From positions 2,931,831 to 2,995,830 of the forward strand of contig NZ_DF967965.1 in assembly GCF_001050195.2 (NCBI RefSeq): a DNA stretch of 64,000 bases. The letters run 5' to 3'. Source of the stretch: Anaerolinea thermolimosa. GTDB lineage: Bacteria > Chloroflexota > Anaerolineae > Anaerolineales > Anaerolineaceae. Made by a program: the position numbers and the translations under genes. This document shows, one piece after another, positions 37,773-47,041 of the stretch. Positions within the stretch are counted from its first letter, which is position 1. Each line of letters opens with the position of its first letter. A model generated the notes under the pieces. That model saw only the letters and a program-made list of their open reading frames with translations, ran no database searches and was not told the DNA's origin.

Positions 37773-38898
37773 TCTTCCCGCCCGGCGCAACCTCCTCAGC
37801 CGGATTCCCTTTCAGGTGATTCTGGAACCACGGCTGGAGGAGCCCCCCCGCTGGTATCCCTGGTTCATCACCATTCTGGCAGTTGTCATCGCCCTGTTGA
37901 TCGGTGCGGTCATTCTTGCCCTGGCCGGGGGCAACCCTTGGGCCACCTATGCCCACATTGGACGCGCCGCTTTCGGCAACCTGGGCGTCCTCTCCGATAC
38001 CATGGTCAAAGCCATTCCGTTAATGATCGTCGGGCTGGCCTGTTCGCTGGCCTTCCGCATGCGCATCTGGAACATCGGCGCCGAGGGACAATTCTTCATG
38101 GGGGCTTTCGGAGCCAGCGCCGTAGTTCTCACCCCCATGCTCCCGGCAGATGCGCCCTCCTGGCTTTTTATTCCCTGCATGCTGATCGCCGGAATGCTCT
38201 GTGGCGCTATCTGGGGCTTCATCCCGGGTTTCCTCAAGGCAAAGTTCAACGTCAATGAGATTATTTCCACCCTGATGATGAACTATATTGCCATCTCCTG
38301 GAATAACTACTGGATTTTCGCCGTATGGACGGAAGGGGGGTTTCAGATGTCGCGCGTCTTCCCGCGCAATGCATGGCTCCCTCGTCTCACCGATTTTGCC
38401 GCAGAAGTTCCGCTCTTTCGCGGTCTCACCACCCATTTTGGCCTTGTTCTGGCACTGGTTGCCGCGGTGATCGTCTGGTTGATCCTGTATCGCAGCCAGT
38501 GGGGGTATGAAATCCGTCTGGTTGGCGACAACCCCCGCGCGGCCCATTACGCAGGGATTTCCATCGGGCGCAACATTGTATATGTGATGATGCTCTCCGG
38601 GGCCCTGGCTGGCATGGCAGGCATGTCCGAGATTTCGGGGGTGGTGCACCGCCTGCAGGGTGCCATCTCCCCCGGATATGGCTTTACTGGCATCATCGTG
38701 GCCTGGCTGGCCAAACTCAACCCTCTGGCGGTGATCCCGGTATCCATCCTGTTCGGGGCGCTGATTCTGGCCGGGCGCGAGATCCAGCCTTCGGGAATTC
38801 CCAAAATGATGAACGGCATCATCCTGGTTTGCCTCATCGCCAGCGACTTCCTGTTGCGCTACCGCATTTCCATCACCCGCCGCATGGAGGAGGAGTAA
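37762..38898 (+). CDS. Nucleoside ABC transporter permease 1 (NupP/YufP-like)
   Basis: A 378-residue membrane protein of the branched-chain permease-like family associated with BmpA importers. A cytoplasmic N-terminus of about 40 residues precedes eight or more membrane helices. The conserved segments FRMRIWNIGAEGQFFMGA and AKFNVNEIISTLMMNYIA are typical of YufP/NupP. It forms the channel with the next gene, three bases downstream. Confidence 0.92.
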
Positions 38899-38901
38899 AT
38901 T

Positions 38902-39870
38902 ATGGACCTGCTCATTGTTCTCCAGGCGGGTGTAGCCACCGGCACCATCTTACTTTTTGCCACCATCGGTGAAATCTTCGCCGAGCGCTCCGGGGTGATG
39001 AACCTGGGCGTGGAGGGCATGATGCTCCTCGGCGCAATGAGTGCCTTCAGCATCGCCATCCGTACAGGCAACCCCTGGCTGGGCCTGCTCGTTGCCATGC
39101 TCGCCGCCGGGCTGATCAGCCAGATTCACGCCTTCATCGCCATCACCCTGCAGGCCGATCAGGTCGTCAGCGGGCTTTCTTTGAACTTCCTCGCGGTAGG
39201 GCTGAGCCTGGTGCTTGGCGAGGGGCTGAGCAAGGCTGGCACCATCACCCTCATCCCTTCCGTCACCCTTCCTCTGCTCAGTCAAATTCCCATCCTCGGG
39301 CCGGTATTTTTCACCAACCAGAAATTAATCGTGTACTTTGGTTATCTTTTAATCCCCCTGGCCTGGTATTACATCTATCACACACGTCCCGGCTTGCATC
39401 TGCGCGCCGTGGGCGAATTCCCCGCCGCCGCCGACTCGCTGGGAGTAAATGTGTACCGCCTGCGCTATTTCTACGTGTTCGTCGGTGGGGTCCTGGCCGG
39501 CCTGGCCGGCGCTACCATCAGCCTGGCCATTTCTCCCGGCTGGTTCAGCGAATTGACCACTGCTGGCCAGGGGTGGATCGCCATCGGGCTGGTCATCTTT
39601 GCCCAGTGGGATCCTCTACGGGCGGCTTTCGGTTCCTACATTTTTGGCGCATTGCGGCGGCTGGTGCTGGATATTCAGGGGCCCATGATGCTCTTTGGCT
39701 TCCCGAACCCCTTTTATTACAACCCTTACTGGGGATTCTTTCTAGAAATGCTCCCTTACGCCTTCACCATCATCGTGCTCGTGATCGGTTCCCGTGAGGC
39801 CATTCGTAAACGCCTGGGTGCTCCCACAGCCCTCGGCATTCCATACATTCGCGGAGAACGTGGACTGTGA
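38902..39870 (+). CDS. Nucleoside ABC transporter permease 2 (NupQ/YufQ-like)
   Basis: A 322-residue permease with eight or more hydrophobic helices. FAERSGVMNLGVEGMMLLGA and GLSLNFLAVGLSLVLGEG are hallmarks of the YufQ/NupQ half. It is the last subunit of the importer; the PPOX gene begins 43 bases downstream on the same strand. Confidence 0.93.
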   Translation: MDLLIVLQAGVATGTILLFATIGEIFAERSGVMNLGVEGMMLLGAMSAFSIAIRTGNPWLGLLVAMLAAGLISQIHAFIAITLQADQVVSGLSLNFLAVGLSLVLGEGLSKAGTITLIPSVTLPLLSQIPILGPVFFTNQKLIVYFGYLLIPLAWYYIYHTRPGLHLRAVGEFPAAADSLGVNVYRLRYFYVFVGGVLAGLAGATISLAISPGWFSELTTAGQGWIAIGLVIFAQWDPLRAAFGSYIFGALRRLVLDIQGPMMLFGFPNPFYYNPYWGFFLEMLPYAFTIIVLVIGSREAIRKRLGAPTALGIPYIRGERGL

Positions 39871-39913
39871 GGGAGATTATTCAAAGGTCATCTGCCAAAA
39901 TGAGGAAATCTAC

Positions 39914-40315
39914 GTGAGCAGCCTTATTCCAGAAACCTTCAGCGATCTCCTTTCACGCGAAAAGAAAGCCTTCGCCTTCCTGGCCCTGGTTAAAACCGAT
40001 GGGTCACCCCAGGTCACCCCGATCTGGTTCGATTATGACGGCACCTATTTCAACTTCAACACCGCCCGCGGACGGTTGAAAGACCGCCTTCTACACCGCC
40101 ACCCCAGAGTTGCCTTCGTCATTCAAGACCCCCAAAACCCCTATCGATACATGCAGATCAGCGGGCGAGTCGTCGGCGAGACCGAAGAAGGTGCCGTGGA
40201 ACAAATTTGCGATCTCTGCGAAAAGTACCACGGCCATCGGAATTACCCCCTCCGCCCCGGAGAGACCCGTGTCACCTATCGGGTCGTGCCCGAGCGGATT
40301 CAAACCATGGGGTGA
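39914..40315 (+). CDS. PPOX-class F420/FMN-dependent protein
   Basis: A 133-residue split-barrel flavin-binding protein of the pyridoxamine-phosphate-oxidase-like superfamily (FLALVKTDGSPQVTPIWFDYDG, FNTARGRLKDRLL, VAFVIQDPQNPYRYMQISG). I choose GTG 39914 with GAGGA upstream; a longer ATG frame would lie inside the permease gene. Family members reduce or bind F420 or FMN; the substrate is unknown. It is probably translated from the importer message, so a link to purine metabolism is possible but unproven. Confidence 0.8.
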   Translation: MSSLIPETFSDLLSREKKAFAFLALVKTDGSPQVTPIWFDYDGTYFNFNTARGRLKDRLLHRHPRVAFVIQDPQNPYRYMQISGRVVGETEEGAVEQICDLCEKYHGHRNYPLRPGETRVTYRVVPERIQTMG

Positions 40316-40356
40316 GGGTTCACCCCCACCTCACCGCGAACACATCCTGAGGTACC

Positions 40357-41610
40357 ATGACCTATCCCCCAACGTTCATCGGTTACCGGTGCAGTCTTTG
40401 CGGCACTGAATACGCCCCTCTCGATTTCACCTACACCTGCCCGCGCGACGCCGGTAACCTGGACGTGCTTCTTGATTTTGAGGCCATTCGCAGGCAATTC
40501 TCACCCTCCAGGCTCACCGCCAGCCGCGATTTTTCCCTCTGGAGATACCTCCCTCTTTTACCGGTCAGCGACCCGGGCGGCGAAGGCACCCCTCTGCACA
40601 GCGTCGGCTGGACGCCCCTTTACCGTCCGCCCCTGCTGGCAACCCACCTCGGTCTTTCGCAACTGTGGGTCAAGGATGAATCCGCCAATCCCACCGCTTC
40701 TTTCAAAGACCGGGCCAGCGCGCTGGTGGTGGCGCGCGCGCGGCAGAGCGGGGCAAGGGTCATCGTTACCGCATCCACCGGCAACGCCGGGGCCGCGCTG
40801 GCAGGAATGGCCGCGGCCATTTCACAGCCGGCGGTTATTTTCGCCCCGCGCAGTGCACCCCCGGCCAAAATAGCTCAGCTCCTCATTTACGGCGCTCAGG
40901 TGATGCTCATTGATGGCAATTACGATGCCGCTTTCGACCTGAGCATTCAGGCAGCCCGCGAATTTGGCTGGTATTGCCGCAACACCGGTTATAACCCCTT
41001 CACCGCCGAAGGCAAAAAGACCGCCGCGTTTGAAATCTGGGAGCAACTTCTTCTGCCCCAGCGCCTGCATCGCCCACTCTGCCTTTTCGTTCCCGTGGGT
41101 GATGGCAACATCATCTCCGGCATTCATAAAGGGTTCAAAGACCTCCTCGCGCTCGGCTGGCTGGAGCAAATGCCCCGCATCTTCGGCGTCCAGGCTGAAG
41201 GCTCAGCCGCGGTGGCGCACGCCTTTTTGAGCGGCGGAGAAGCCATCACCCCGGTGCAGGCACATACCATTGCCGACAGCATCTCGGTTAATTTGCCGCG
41301 CGATGGTGTGCGTGCAGTGCGCGCAGCCCGTGAGACCGGGGGAAGTTACCTCCTGGTAAGCGACGAAGAAATTCGCCGTGCCATGACCACACTGGGGCAG
41401 GCGGGAATTTTTGCCGAACCTGCCGCTGCGGCAGCCTTTGCCGGCCTGGTACGAGCCAGGGAAGAAGGGCAGATCCTCCCGGAAGATCCTGTGCTGGTAC
41501 TCAATACCGGCTCCGGGCTCAAAGATGTGCGTGCCGCCATGCAGGCGGTGGGAGAGGCCCCCATCCTTTCTCCCTCACTGGAGGATGTCAGACGACTGCT
41601 TCGATTATGA
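40357..41610 (+). CDS. Threonine synthase-like PLP enzyme
   Basis: A 417-residue fold-type II PLP enzyme. The N-terminus has two CxxC-type pairs (YRCSLCG, and the Cys in YTCPRD) that may bind zinc or act structurally. The lysine motif NPTASFKDRAS and the phosphate loop ASTGNAGAALAG are those of threonine synthase. Expected reaction: O-phosphohomoserine to threonine. No other threonine genes are adjacent, and diaminopropionate ammonia-lyase, a related PLP enzyme often found with ygeW and ygeY, is a less likely alternative. Confidence 0.75.
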   Translation: MTYPPTFIGYRCSLCGTEYAPLDFTYTCPRDAGNLDVLLDFEAIRRQFSPSRLTASRDFSLWRYLPLLPVSDPGGEGTPLHSVGWTPLYRPPLLATHLGLSQLWVKDESANPTASFKDRASALVVARARQSGARVIVTASTGNAGAALAGMAAAISQPAVIFAPRSAPPAKIAQLLIYGAQVMLIDGNYDAAFDLSIQAAREFGWYCRNTGYNPFTAEGKKTAAFEIWEQLLLPQRLHRPLCLFVPVGDGNIISGIHKGFKDLLALGWLEQMPRIFGVQAEGSAAVAHAFLSGGEAITPVQAHTIADSISVNLPRDGVRAVRAARETGGSYLLVSDEEIRRAMTTLGQAGIFAEPAAAAAFAGLVRAREEGQILPEDPVLVLNTGSGLKDVRAAMQAVGEAPILSPSLEDVRRLLRL

Positions 41611-41719
41611 ATCTTTTTTGATAGTTTCTCAAAGACACCCAAACTATTGGCAAAACGTCCGCCCTCACCCGTGGCTGTTTCCCCACTCTGAAACCAGGAA
41701 GAGGTCAGGGGGGAGAGAA

Positions 41720-41785
41720 TTGTCAGACAACATTTTGAATAGTCGTTCATGCCCCTTTCTTCGAGGCCGACCTCTGAGTTATAAT
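41720..41785 (+). promoter_or_regulatory. Second copy of the island operator, with -10 element
   Basis: TTGTCAGACAA at 41720-41730 is the exact reverse complement of the operator at 27203-27213 and is likewise a perfect palindrome. A perfect TATAAT lies at 41780-41785, 52 bases before the glycosyltransferase ATG, with no strong -35. The site is upstream of the -10, so it could mark activation or distal repression by the same regulator. Confidence 0.6.
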
Positions 41786-41836
41786 CCTTTTTGAATGCGA
41801 TCCTCCCTCACCGAAATCACGAAAGGTGACCCGAGC

Positions 41837-42772
41837 ATGAAACCTGTTTTCTCCATCATCGCCCCGGTGTTCAATGAGTGCGAAACCCTGCCCGAACTGG
41901 TACGCCGGGTGGGCGCAGTCATGGACGGGCTGGGCGAACCCTGGGAATTGTTGCTGGTAGACGATGGCTCGTCCGATGGTTCGACGGAAAAAATCCGCGA
42001 GCTGGCCGCTCAGGATGAACGGATTCGACCCGTAATCTTCGCCCGTAATTTCGGGCATCAGATCGCCGTCACCGCCGGCCTGGATTATTCTCGTGGCGAT
42101 GCAGTGGTGATCATCGATTCCGATCTGCAAGACCCTCCCGAAGTAATCGCCGACCTGGTGGCCAAATGGCGTGAGGGATATGAGGTGGTTTACGCCATCC
42201 GTGCCGAACGGGAAGGGGAATCGTGGTTTAAACTTTTCACCGCCTCCCTTTTCTATCGCCTGATTGCCCGCATCACCGATGTAAAGATTCCCCTCGACAC
42301 GGGAGACTTCCGGTTGATGGATCGCAGGGTGGTGAACGTCTTGAATACCATGCGCGAACGCGATCGCTTCCTGCGCGGCATGTCGGCCTGGGTGGGCTTC
42401 CGACAGATTGGTGTTCCTTACAAGCGTGCGCCGCGCTTCGCCGGTTCCACCAAATACCCCTTCCGTAAAATGCTCAAACTGGCACTCAATGCCATCACCG
42501 GGTTCTCGTATTTTCCCCTTCAGGTAGCCACATTTGTCGGCTTCATTGCTGCCGGTTTGAGTATTCTCATGATCCCGGTGGTGATCATCATGCGCGCTAT
42601 CACCTCCACGCAGTTCCTTGGCCAGGCCTCCACGCTGGTGGCGGTGTTATTTCTGGGCGGCGTGCAATTGATCTGCCTGGGAATTCTTGGCGAATACATT
42701 GGCCGAATTTACGATGAGGTAAAAGGCCGCCCGCTCTATATTGTGCGCGAAGCCCCTCAGGATAGGGAATAA
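41837..42772 (+). CDS. Family 2 glycosyltransferase, GtrB/DPM1-like
   Basis: A 311-residue enzyme. The start at 41837 follows AAAGGTGA. Cytoplasmic GT-A domain about 1-225 with SIIAPVFNECETLPEL, the nucleotide-binding DDGSSDGS and the DSDLQDPPE metal motif, then two membrane helices (about 232-258 and 268-295). This is the usual architecture of enzymes that transfer a sugar from a nucleotide sugar to polyprenyl phosphate on the inner membrane face. Acceptor glycan unknown. It starts the unit that continues with the PLP enzyme. Confidence 0.9.
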   Translation: MKPVFSIIAPVFNECETLPELVRRVGAVMDGLGEPWELLLVDDGSSDGSTEKIRELAAQDERIRPVIFARNFGHQIAVTAGLDYSRGDAVVIIDSDLQDPPEVIADLVAKWREGYEVVYAIRAEREGESWFKLFTASLFYRLIARITDVKIPLDTGDFRLMDRRVVNVLNTMRERDRFLRGMSAWVGFRQIGVPYKRAPRFAGSTKYPFRKMLKLALNAITGFSYFPLQVATFVGFIAAGLSILMIPVVIIMRAITSTQFLGQASTLVAVLFLGGVQLICLGILGEYIGRIYDEVKGRPLYIVREAPQDRE

Positions 42773-42820
42773 CCTTTTACCCCCGTCCCACCCTCCCATT
42801 TCTGACCCAACAGGAGACTC

Positions 42821-44284
42821 ATGGCTACCCTTGACTTAACCGTTTACCCCGAGCGACTGGAACGTGCCGTCCAGCGCGTCCGCGAGCGTGGCATCCGAAT
42901 TCCCACCTTCGCCGAGATGAAAAACCCCGCCCTCGTTCCGCCAGCCATTCAGGAACAGCTGGAACACACCGGCCTGTGGGACGTTGCACCGGTGAACCTC
43001 TTCCGCATCACCTGGAAAAACGAACCCCGTCCCCACGGGGGTAAGTTTGGCAGGGTCAATTACATCGAGTTTCCCTCCATTCTTACCGGCACCCGCGCGC
43101 GCATCATCGCACTGGTCGGCAAGTGGTTTCCCACCGGCGCGCACAAAGTGGGGGCGGCTTTCGGCTGTCTGGTACCGCGCCTGGTCACCGGTCAGTTTGA
43201 TCCCACTACCCAGAAAGCTGTGTGGCCCTCCACCGGCAATTACTGCCGCGGCGGCGCTTACGACTCAGCCCTCCTCGGCTGTCAATCCATCGCCATCCTC
43301 CCGGAGGGAATGAGCCAGGAGCGTTTTCAGTGGCTCTCAAAAATCGCCGGAGAGGTCATCGCCACACCGGGGAGCGAATCGAACGTCAAAGAGATCTTCG
43401 ATAAATGCTGGGAACTGCGCCGTTCCGGGCAGGACTTGATGATCTTCAATCAATTTGAAGAGTTTGGTAACTATCTCTGGCATTATGACGTCACCGGCCA
43501 TGCGATGGAAGAAGTGCTTCATACAGAACTCGGCCCTCACGATACCTACCGCGGGGTCGCCCTCACCACCGGGTCAGCCGGCACCATTGCCAGCGGTGAT
43601 TACCTGAAACAGGTGTACCCCACGAGTAAGATCATCGCCAGTGAGGCCCTGCAGTGCCCCACCCTGCTTCAGAACGGTTTCGGTGCTCACCGTATTGAAG
43701 GCATCGGCGATAAACACGTCCCCTGGATTCACAACGTGCGCAACACTGACCTCGTCACCGCCATTGATGATCAGGCGGTGGTGCAGATCATGCGCCTCTT
43801 CAACGAACCGGAAGGACAAGCCTACCTTCGACGCAAGGGCGTACCCGAAGCCACCCTTTCTCAGCTCAACCTGCTCGGCTTTTCGGGCATTGCCAACCTG
43901 CTCTCAGCGATTAAATTTGCCAAATATTATGAGCTGGGCGAGCACGATGTCATCCTCACCGTTTTAACCGACTCCATGGAGTTGTACGGCACTCGCCTGG
44001 CCGAATACACAGAACAATACGGCGCCTTCACCACCTGCGATGCCGCCGAGGCCTTCGCCGGTGCACTGCACGGAACCACCACCGACCACATGCTTGAATT
44101 GAGTTACGCCGACCGAAAACGCATCCACAACCTGAAATATTACACCTGGGTTGAACAACAGGGAAAAACATACGAGGAAATTCAGGCTCAGTGGTATGAC
44201 CCCTCCTACTGGACAGACGTCCAGAAGCAGGTCGCCGAGATTGACCGGAAAATTGAGGAGTTTAATCGCCTGGCCGGATGGTAA
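42821..44284 (+). CDS. Unassigned fold-type II PLP-dependent enzyme
   Basis: A 487-residue protein with a tryptophan-synthase-beta/cysteine-synthase-like fold. The PLP lysine is likely in FPTGAHKVGAAFGC, the phosphate loop in STGNYCRGGAYDS or GSAGTIASGDYL, and the first 70 residues form an extra N-terminal segment. It is longer than cysteine synthase (about 310) or diaminopropionate ammonia-lyase (about 400), and I cannot assign a substrate. The four-base gap to the next gene suggests co-expression with it. A role near the amino-acid end of the purine route is conceivable because the operator of that island recurs upstream, but this is speculation. Confidence 0.8.
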   Translation: MATLDLTVYPERLERAVQRVRERGIRIPTFAEMKNPALVPPAIQEQLEHTGLWDVAPVNLFRITWKNEPRPHGGKFGRVNYIEFPSILTGTRARIIALVGKWFPTGAHKVGAAFGCLVPRLVTGQFDPTTQKAVWPSTGNYCRGGAYDSALLGCQSIAILPEGMSQERFQWLSKIAGEVIATPGSESNVKEIFDKCWELRRSGQDLMIFNQFEEFGNYLWHYDVTGHAMEEVLHTELGPHDTYRGVALTTGSAGTIASGDYLKQVYPTSKIIASEALQCPTLLQNGFGAHRIEGIGDKHVPWIHNVRNTDLVTAIDDQAVVQIMRLFNEPEGQAYLRRKGVPEATLSQLNLLGFSGIANLLSAIKFAKYYELGEHDVILTVLTDSMELYGTRLAEYTEQYGAFTTCDAAEAFAGALHGTTTDHMLELSYADRKRIHNLKYYTWVEQQGKTYEEIQAQWYDPSYWTDVQKQVAEIDRKIEEFNRLAGW

Positions 44285-44288
44285 GGAC

Positions 44289-44831
44289 ATGGAGATTGAG
44301 CCCGGGGCGCTCGTTCTGGTAGCCTACCTTCCCTCCCCGCGCGATCTGGAGATCGCCCGTGTGCTGGGGTGGTATCGCATCCCCCTGCGAACCGCCCCCA
44401 AAGTGGTGTATGTGGATTATCTGGCCTTTTACCAGGCTTCGGCCTTCGGGGAAGAGCACCGCTGGCGCATCGAAACCTTCGCCCCTCTGCGTGGCGTGGA
44501 ATTGACCACCCGCGCCGAGTTGTTACGTAATGAGCCAAATCACCCCCGCGCCCGAGAGGAATATTACAAACTCCAGCTTGGGCCGTTAGCACATCTGCCG
44601 CATCCTATCCAGGCGGGGCGCTGGCGGCGGGTTACCTTTCTCTACACCACCGGCGAGCTGCTCTCGCGCGCCACCACCCTGAACGACCTGGTGGTGCGCA
44701 CCGAAGAGCGCGACGTGCTCTGGAAAACCCTGCGCGAACGCGCACTCAGTGCCGGCGCCTACCGCGCCGCAGAACTTCCCGAATTTCCCCTCGACCCCGC
44801 CATCCTTACCCTTCTCACCGGCATGAAATAA
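44289..44831 (+). CDS. Conserved protein of unknown function
   Basis: A 180-residue soluble protein starting at ATG 44289 with TAAGGAC just upstream; a longer open frame would overlap the PLP gene. It is predicted to be mostly beta-strand in the first half (ALVLVAYLPSPRDLEIARVL, APKVVYVDYLAFYQ) and helical at the end. Patches such as WRIETFAPLRGVELTTRAEL and REEYYKLQLGPL look conserved in character. There is no signal peptide, membrane segment or recognised catalytic motif. It is tightly coupled to the PLP enzyme and ended by a terminator. Confidence 0.75.
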   Translation: MEIEPGALVLVAYLPSPRDLEIARVLGWYRIPLRTAPKVVYVDYLAFYQASAFGEEHRWRIETFAPLRGVELTTRAELLRNEPNHPRAREEYYKLQLGPLAHLPHPIQAGRWRRVTFLYTTGELLSRATTLNDLVVRTEERDVLWKTLRERALSAGAYRAAELPEFPLDPAILTLLTGMK

Positions 44832-44854
44832 CTGCACAGTTCATCAGCCCCGCA

Positions 44855-44890
44855 AGAGCGTCAGACTTCTGGCGCTCTTTATTTTTTCTT
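44855..44890 (+). terminator. Terminator of the PLP unit
   Basis: AGAGCG (44855-44860) pairs with CGCTCT (44873-44878), extended inside by TCAGA/TCTGG-type pairing, and is followed by TTTATTTTTTCTT. Confidence 0.9.
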
Positions 44891-45025
44891 AATCTCTCCG
44901 GAATTTTCCCTTACGCCCCCTTAACATCTTTTAGATAGGATTCACTTTCAGACACTGCTGGCGACTGTGGGAACTTCTCCCGCTCTGGCCAGAAAAACTT
45001 TATCGCTCTGGAGAATACATTTATT

Positions 45026-46960
45026 ATGAAAGCAGAAATTCACGGTGGTGCCACCATTCTGGAACCCCGGCCCAACTTAACCCCTCCCCGTTCCTGGCGA
45101 CGCTGGTTAATTGGTAACCCCCTCCCTACTGCCGATGCCCCCCATCAGACTATCGGTAAAGCCGTGGGCCTGGCAGTCTTTGCCTCTGATGCCCTTTCTT
45201 CCACGGCTTACGCCACGCAAGAAATTATGGTCATTCTGGCCGCCGCGGGCACCGGCGCTTTCAGTTATGTTTTCCCTATTTCCCTGGCCATTGTGGCCCT
45301 TATGCTCATCGTCACCTTTTCCTACGAGCAAACCGTTCATGCCTACCCAAGCGGCGGTGGGGCTTACATTGTTGCTCGCGATAACCTCGGCGAGCTACCC
45401 GCACTGGCAGCGGGGGCGGCCCTGCTCACCGACTACGTGCTCACCGTAGCCGTTTCGGTCTCTTCGGGTGTCTCTCAGGTCACGTCGGCTTTCCCTTCGC
45501 TATACTCCCAGCGGGTATGGATCGCAGTGGCTCTGGTGGGGCTTATCATGTTGATCAATCTCCGTGGAGTCAAGGAATCAGGGATCACCTTTGCCATTCC
45601 AACCTATTTCTTCGTCGTCAGCATGTTCCTGACCGTGGGGATTGGGCTCTTGCGTTATTTCACCGGCAGCCTGGGGATGGTTCCCAACCCGCCCGTGCTG
45701 GATCTGGACACCCTCGCCGTGGTCACGCCTTTCCTCATCCTGCATGCCTTTTCAAGCGGAACTTCTGCCCTCACCGGCATCGAAGCTATTTCCAACGGCA
45801 TTACAGCGTTCAAAGAACCCCGCAGCCGCAATGCAGGCATCACCCTGCTGTGGATGTCGGGCATTCTGGCCACCCTCTTTCTGGGAATTTCTTTCCTGTC
45901 CGGGAAGATCGGCGCCATCCCTTCAGAACGAGAGACCATCATCTCTCAGCTGGCGCGCACCGTCTTTGATGGCACCGGCCCGCTTTATCTGGCAGTGATC
46001 GCCGGCACCTCCATCATCCTTATCCTGGCGGCCAACACCGCCTTCGCCGACTTTCCCCGCCTGAGCGCCATTCTTGCCAGTGACCGCTTCCTCCCGCGCC
46101 AGTTCACCTTCCGCGGCAGCCGCCTGGTCTATTCCAGGGGCATCGTCGCTCTCGCTGGCCTGGCTTCAGGCCTCATCATTCTTTTCCATGCCAGCGTGAC
46201 CCGCCTCATTCCTCTCTACGCCATCGGGGTCTTCCTTTCCTTCACCCTTTCGCAGGCAGGTATGGCTCACCGCTGGTGGAAATCTGGCCACGTCAGGCCA
46301 GGAGGCGAAAAAGTGGAGGCGGGTTCCGTAGTCCATTACGATCCAAAATGGGCTATGAAAATGATCATTAACGGGTTTGGCGCCCTCTGCACCCTGGTAG
46401 TCATGTTTGTGTTTGCCGCTACCAAGTTTAAAGACGGGGCGTACATCATCATCGTACTCATTCCGCTGGTGGTGCTCACCTTTTATACCATCCACCGCCA
46501 CTACCGCCGCCTGGCTGATAAGCTTTCTCTGGAGCACTTCTCCTCTCCACGGCGTATCACCCGCCATCGGGTCATCGTGGCCATCGCCGGGGTACACCGC
46601 GGTTCTCTCGAAGCCCTCAACTATGCTCGCTCCCTTTCAGACGATGTTACCGCAATCCATGTCTCCATTGATCCGGCCGAATCGCAAAAGGTGCGCGAGA
46701 AGTGGAGCTCGTATGGCGATGGCATTCGTCTGGTGATCCTCGATTCTCCCTATCGTCTGCTGGTCGAACCCATCATGGAATATCTGGACAACATCATCGC
46801 CAAACGACAGCCCACCGAAATGATCACCGTGGTTGTGCCTCAATTCGTCACCAATCACTGGTGGGAAAACCTGCTCCACAATCAGTCGGCTTTGTTGCTG
46901 CGTTTTGCGCTTCTCTTCAAGCCGGGGGTCGTCATCGTCGAAGTGCCTTACCAGATTTAA
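45026..46960 (+). CDS. KimA-like potassium transporter (APC superfamily)
   Basis: A 644-residue membrane protein. About twelve helices occupy residues 35-480 and a cytosolic domain the last about 150. The opening helices GLAVFASDALSSTAYATQEI and the motif SYEQTVHAYPSGGGAYIVA match the KimA/YdaO group, whose B. subtilis member imports potassium and is inhibited by c-di-AMP. The KdpD/KdpE-like pair encoded next strongly supports potassium as substrate, though general amino-acid transport cannot be excluded. The 195-base upstream gap has a GGGA/TCCC hairpin within CTGG/CCAG but no recognisable c-di-AMP riboswitch. Confidence 0.85.
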   Translation: MKAEIHGGATILEPRPNLTPPRSWRRWLIGNPLPTADAPHQTIGKAVGLAVFASDALSSTAYATQEIMVILAAAGTGAFSYVFPISLAIVALMLIVTFSYEQTVHAYPSGGGAYIVARDNLGELPALAAGAALLTDYVLTVAVSVSSGVSQVTSAFPSLYSQRVWIAVALVGLIMLINLRGVKESGITFAIPTYFFVVSMFLTVGIGLLRYFTGSLGMVPNPPVLDLDTLAVVTPFLILHAFSSGTSALTGIEAISNGITAFKEPRSRNAGITLLWMSGILATLFLGISFLSGKIGAIPSERETIISQLARTVFDGTGPLYLAVIAGTSIILILAANTAFADFPRLSAILASDRFLPRQFTFRGSRLVYSRGIVALAGLASGLIILFHASVTRLIPLYAIGVFLSFTLSQAGMAHRWWKSGHVRPGGEKVEAGSVVHYDPKWAMKMIINGFGALCTLVVMFVFAATKFKDGAYIIIVLIPLVVLTFYTIHRHYRRLADKLSLEHFSSPRRITRHRVIVAIAGVHRGSLEALNYARSLSDDVTAIHVSIDPAESQKVREKWSSYGDGIRLVILDSPYRLLVEPIMEYLDNIIAKRQPTEMITVVVPQFVTNHWWENLLHNQSALLLRFALLFKPGVVIVEVPYQI

Positions 46961-46983
46961 TTTCGCCCTCTTCTTCTCCCTCT

Positions 46984-47022
46984 GCCGCTCTCTACGGTTA
47001 CCCACGCAGAGAGCGGCCTTTT
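46984..47022 (+). terminator. Terminator between transporter and sensor genes
   Basis: A 10-bp stem (GCCGCTCTCT at 46984-46993 with 47008-47017) followed by CTTTTTC. It ends only about 20 bases before the sensor-kinase ATG, so the two-component genes need their own promoter or read-through. Confidence 0.88.
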
Positions 47023-47029
47023 TCTGCAT

Positions 47030-47035
47030 TACAAT
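47030..47035 (+). promoter_or_regulatory. Possible leaderless promoter of the sensor kinase
   Basis: TACAAT ends six bases before ATG 47042 and would put the start point at or next to the A of the ATG. No ribosome-binding sequence precedes this ATG. No -35 match was found. Confidence 0.35.
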
Positions 47036-47041
47036 TAATCC

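Noticed and set aside
44891..45025. c-di-AMP (ydaO-type) riboswitch before the KimA-like gene
   Set aside because: The stretch is too short for the known fold and lacks its conserved blocks; only a simple hairpin is visible.
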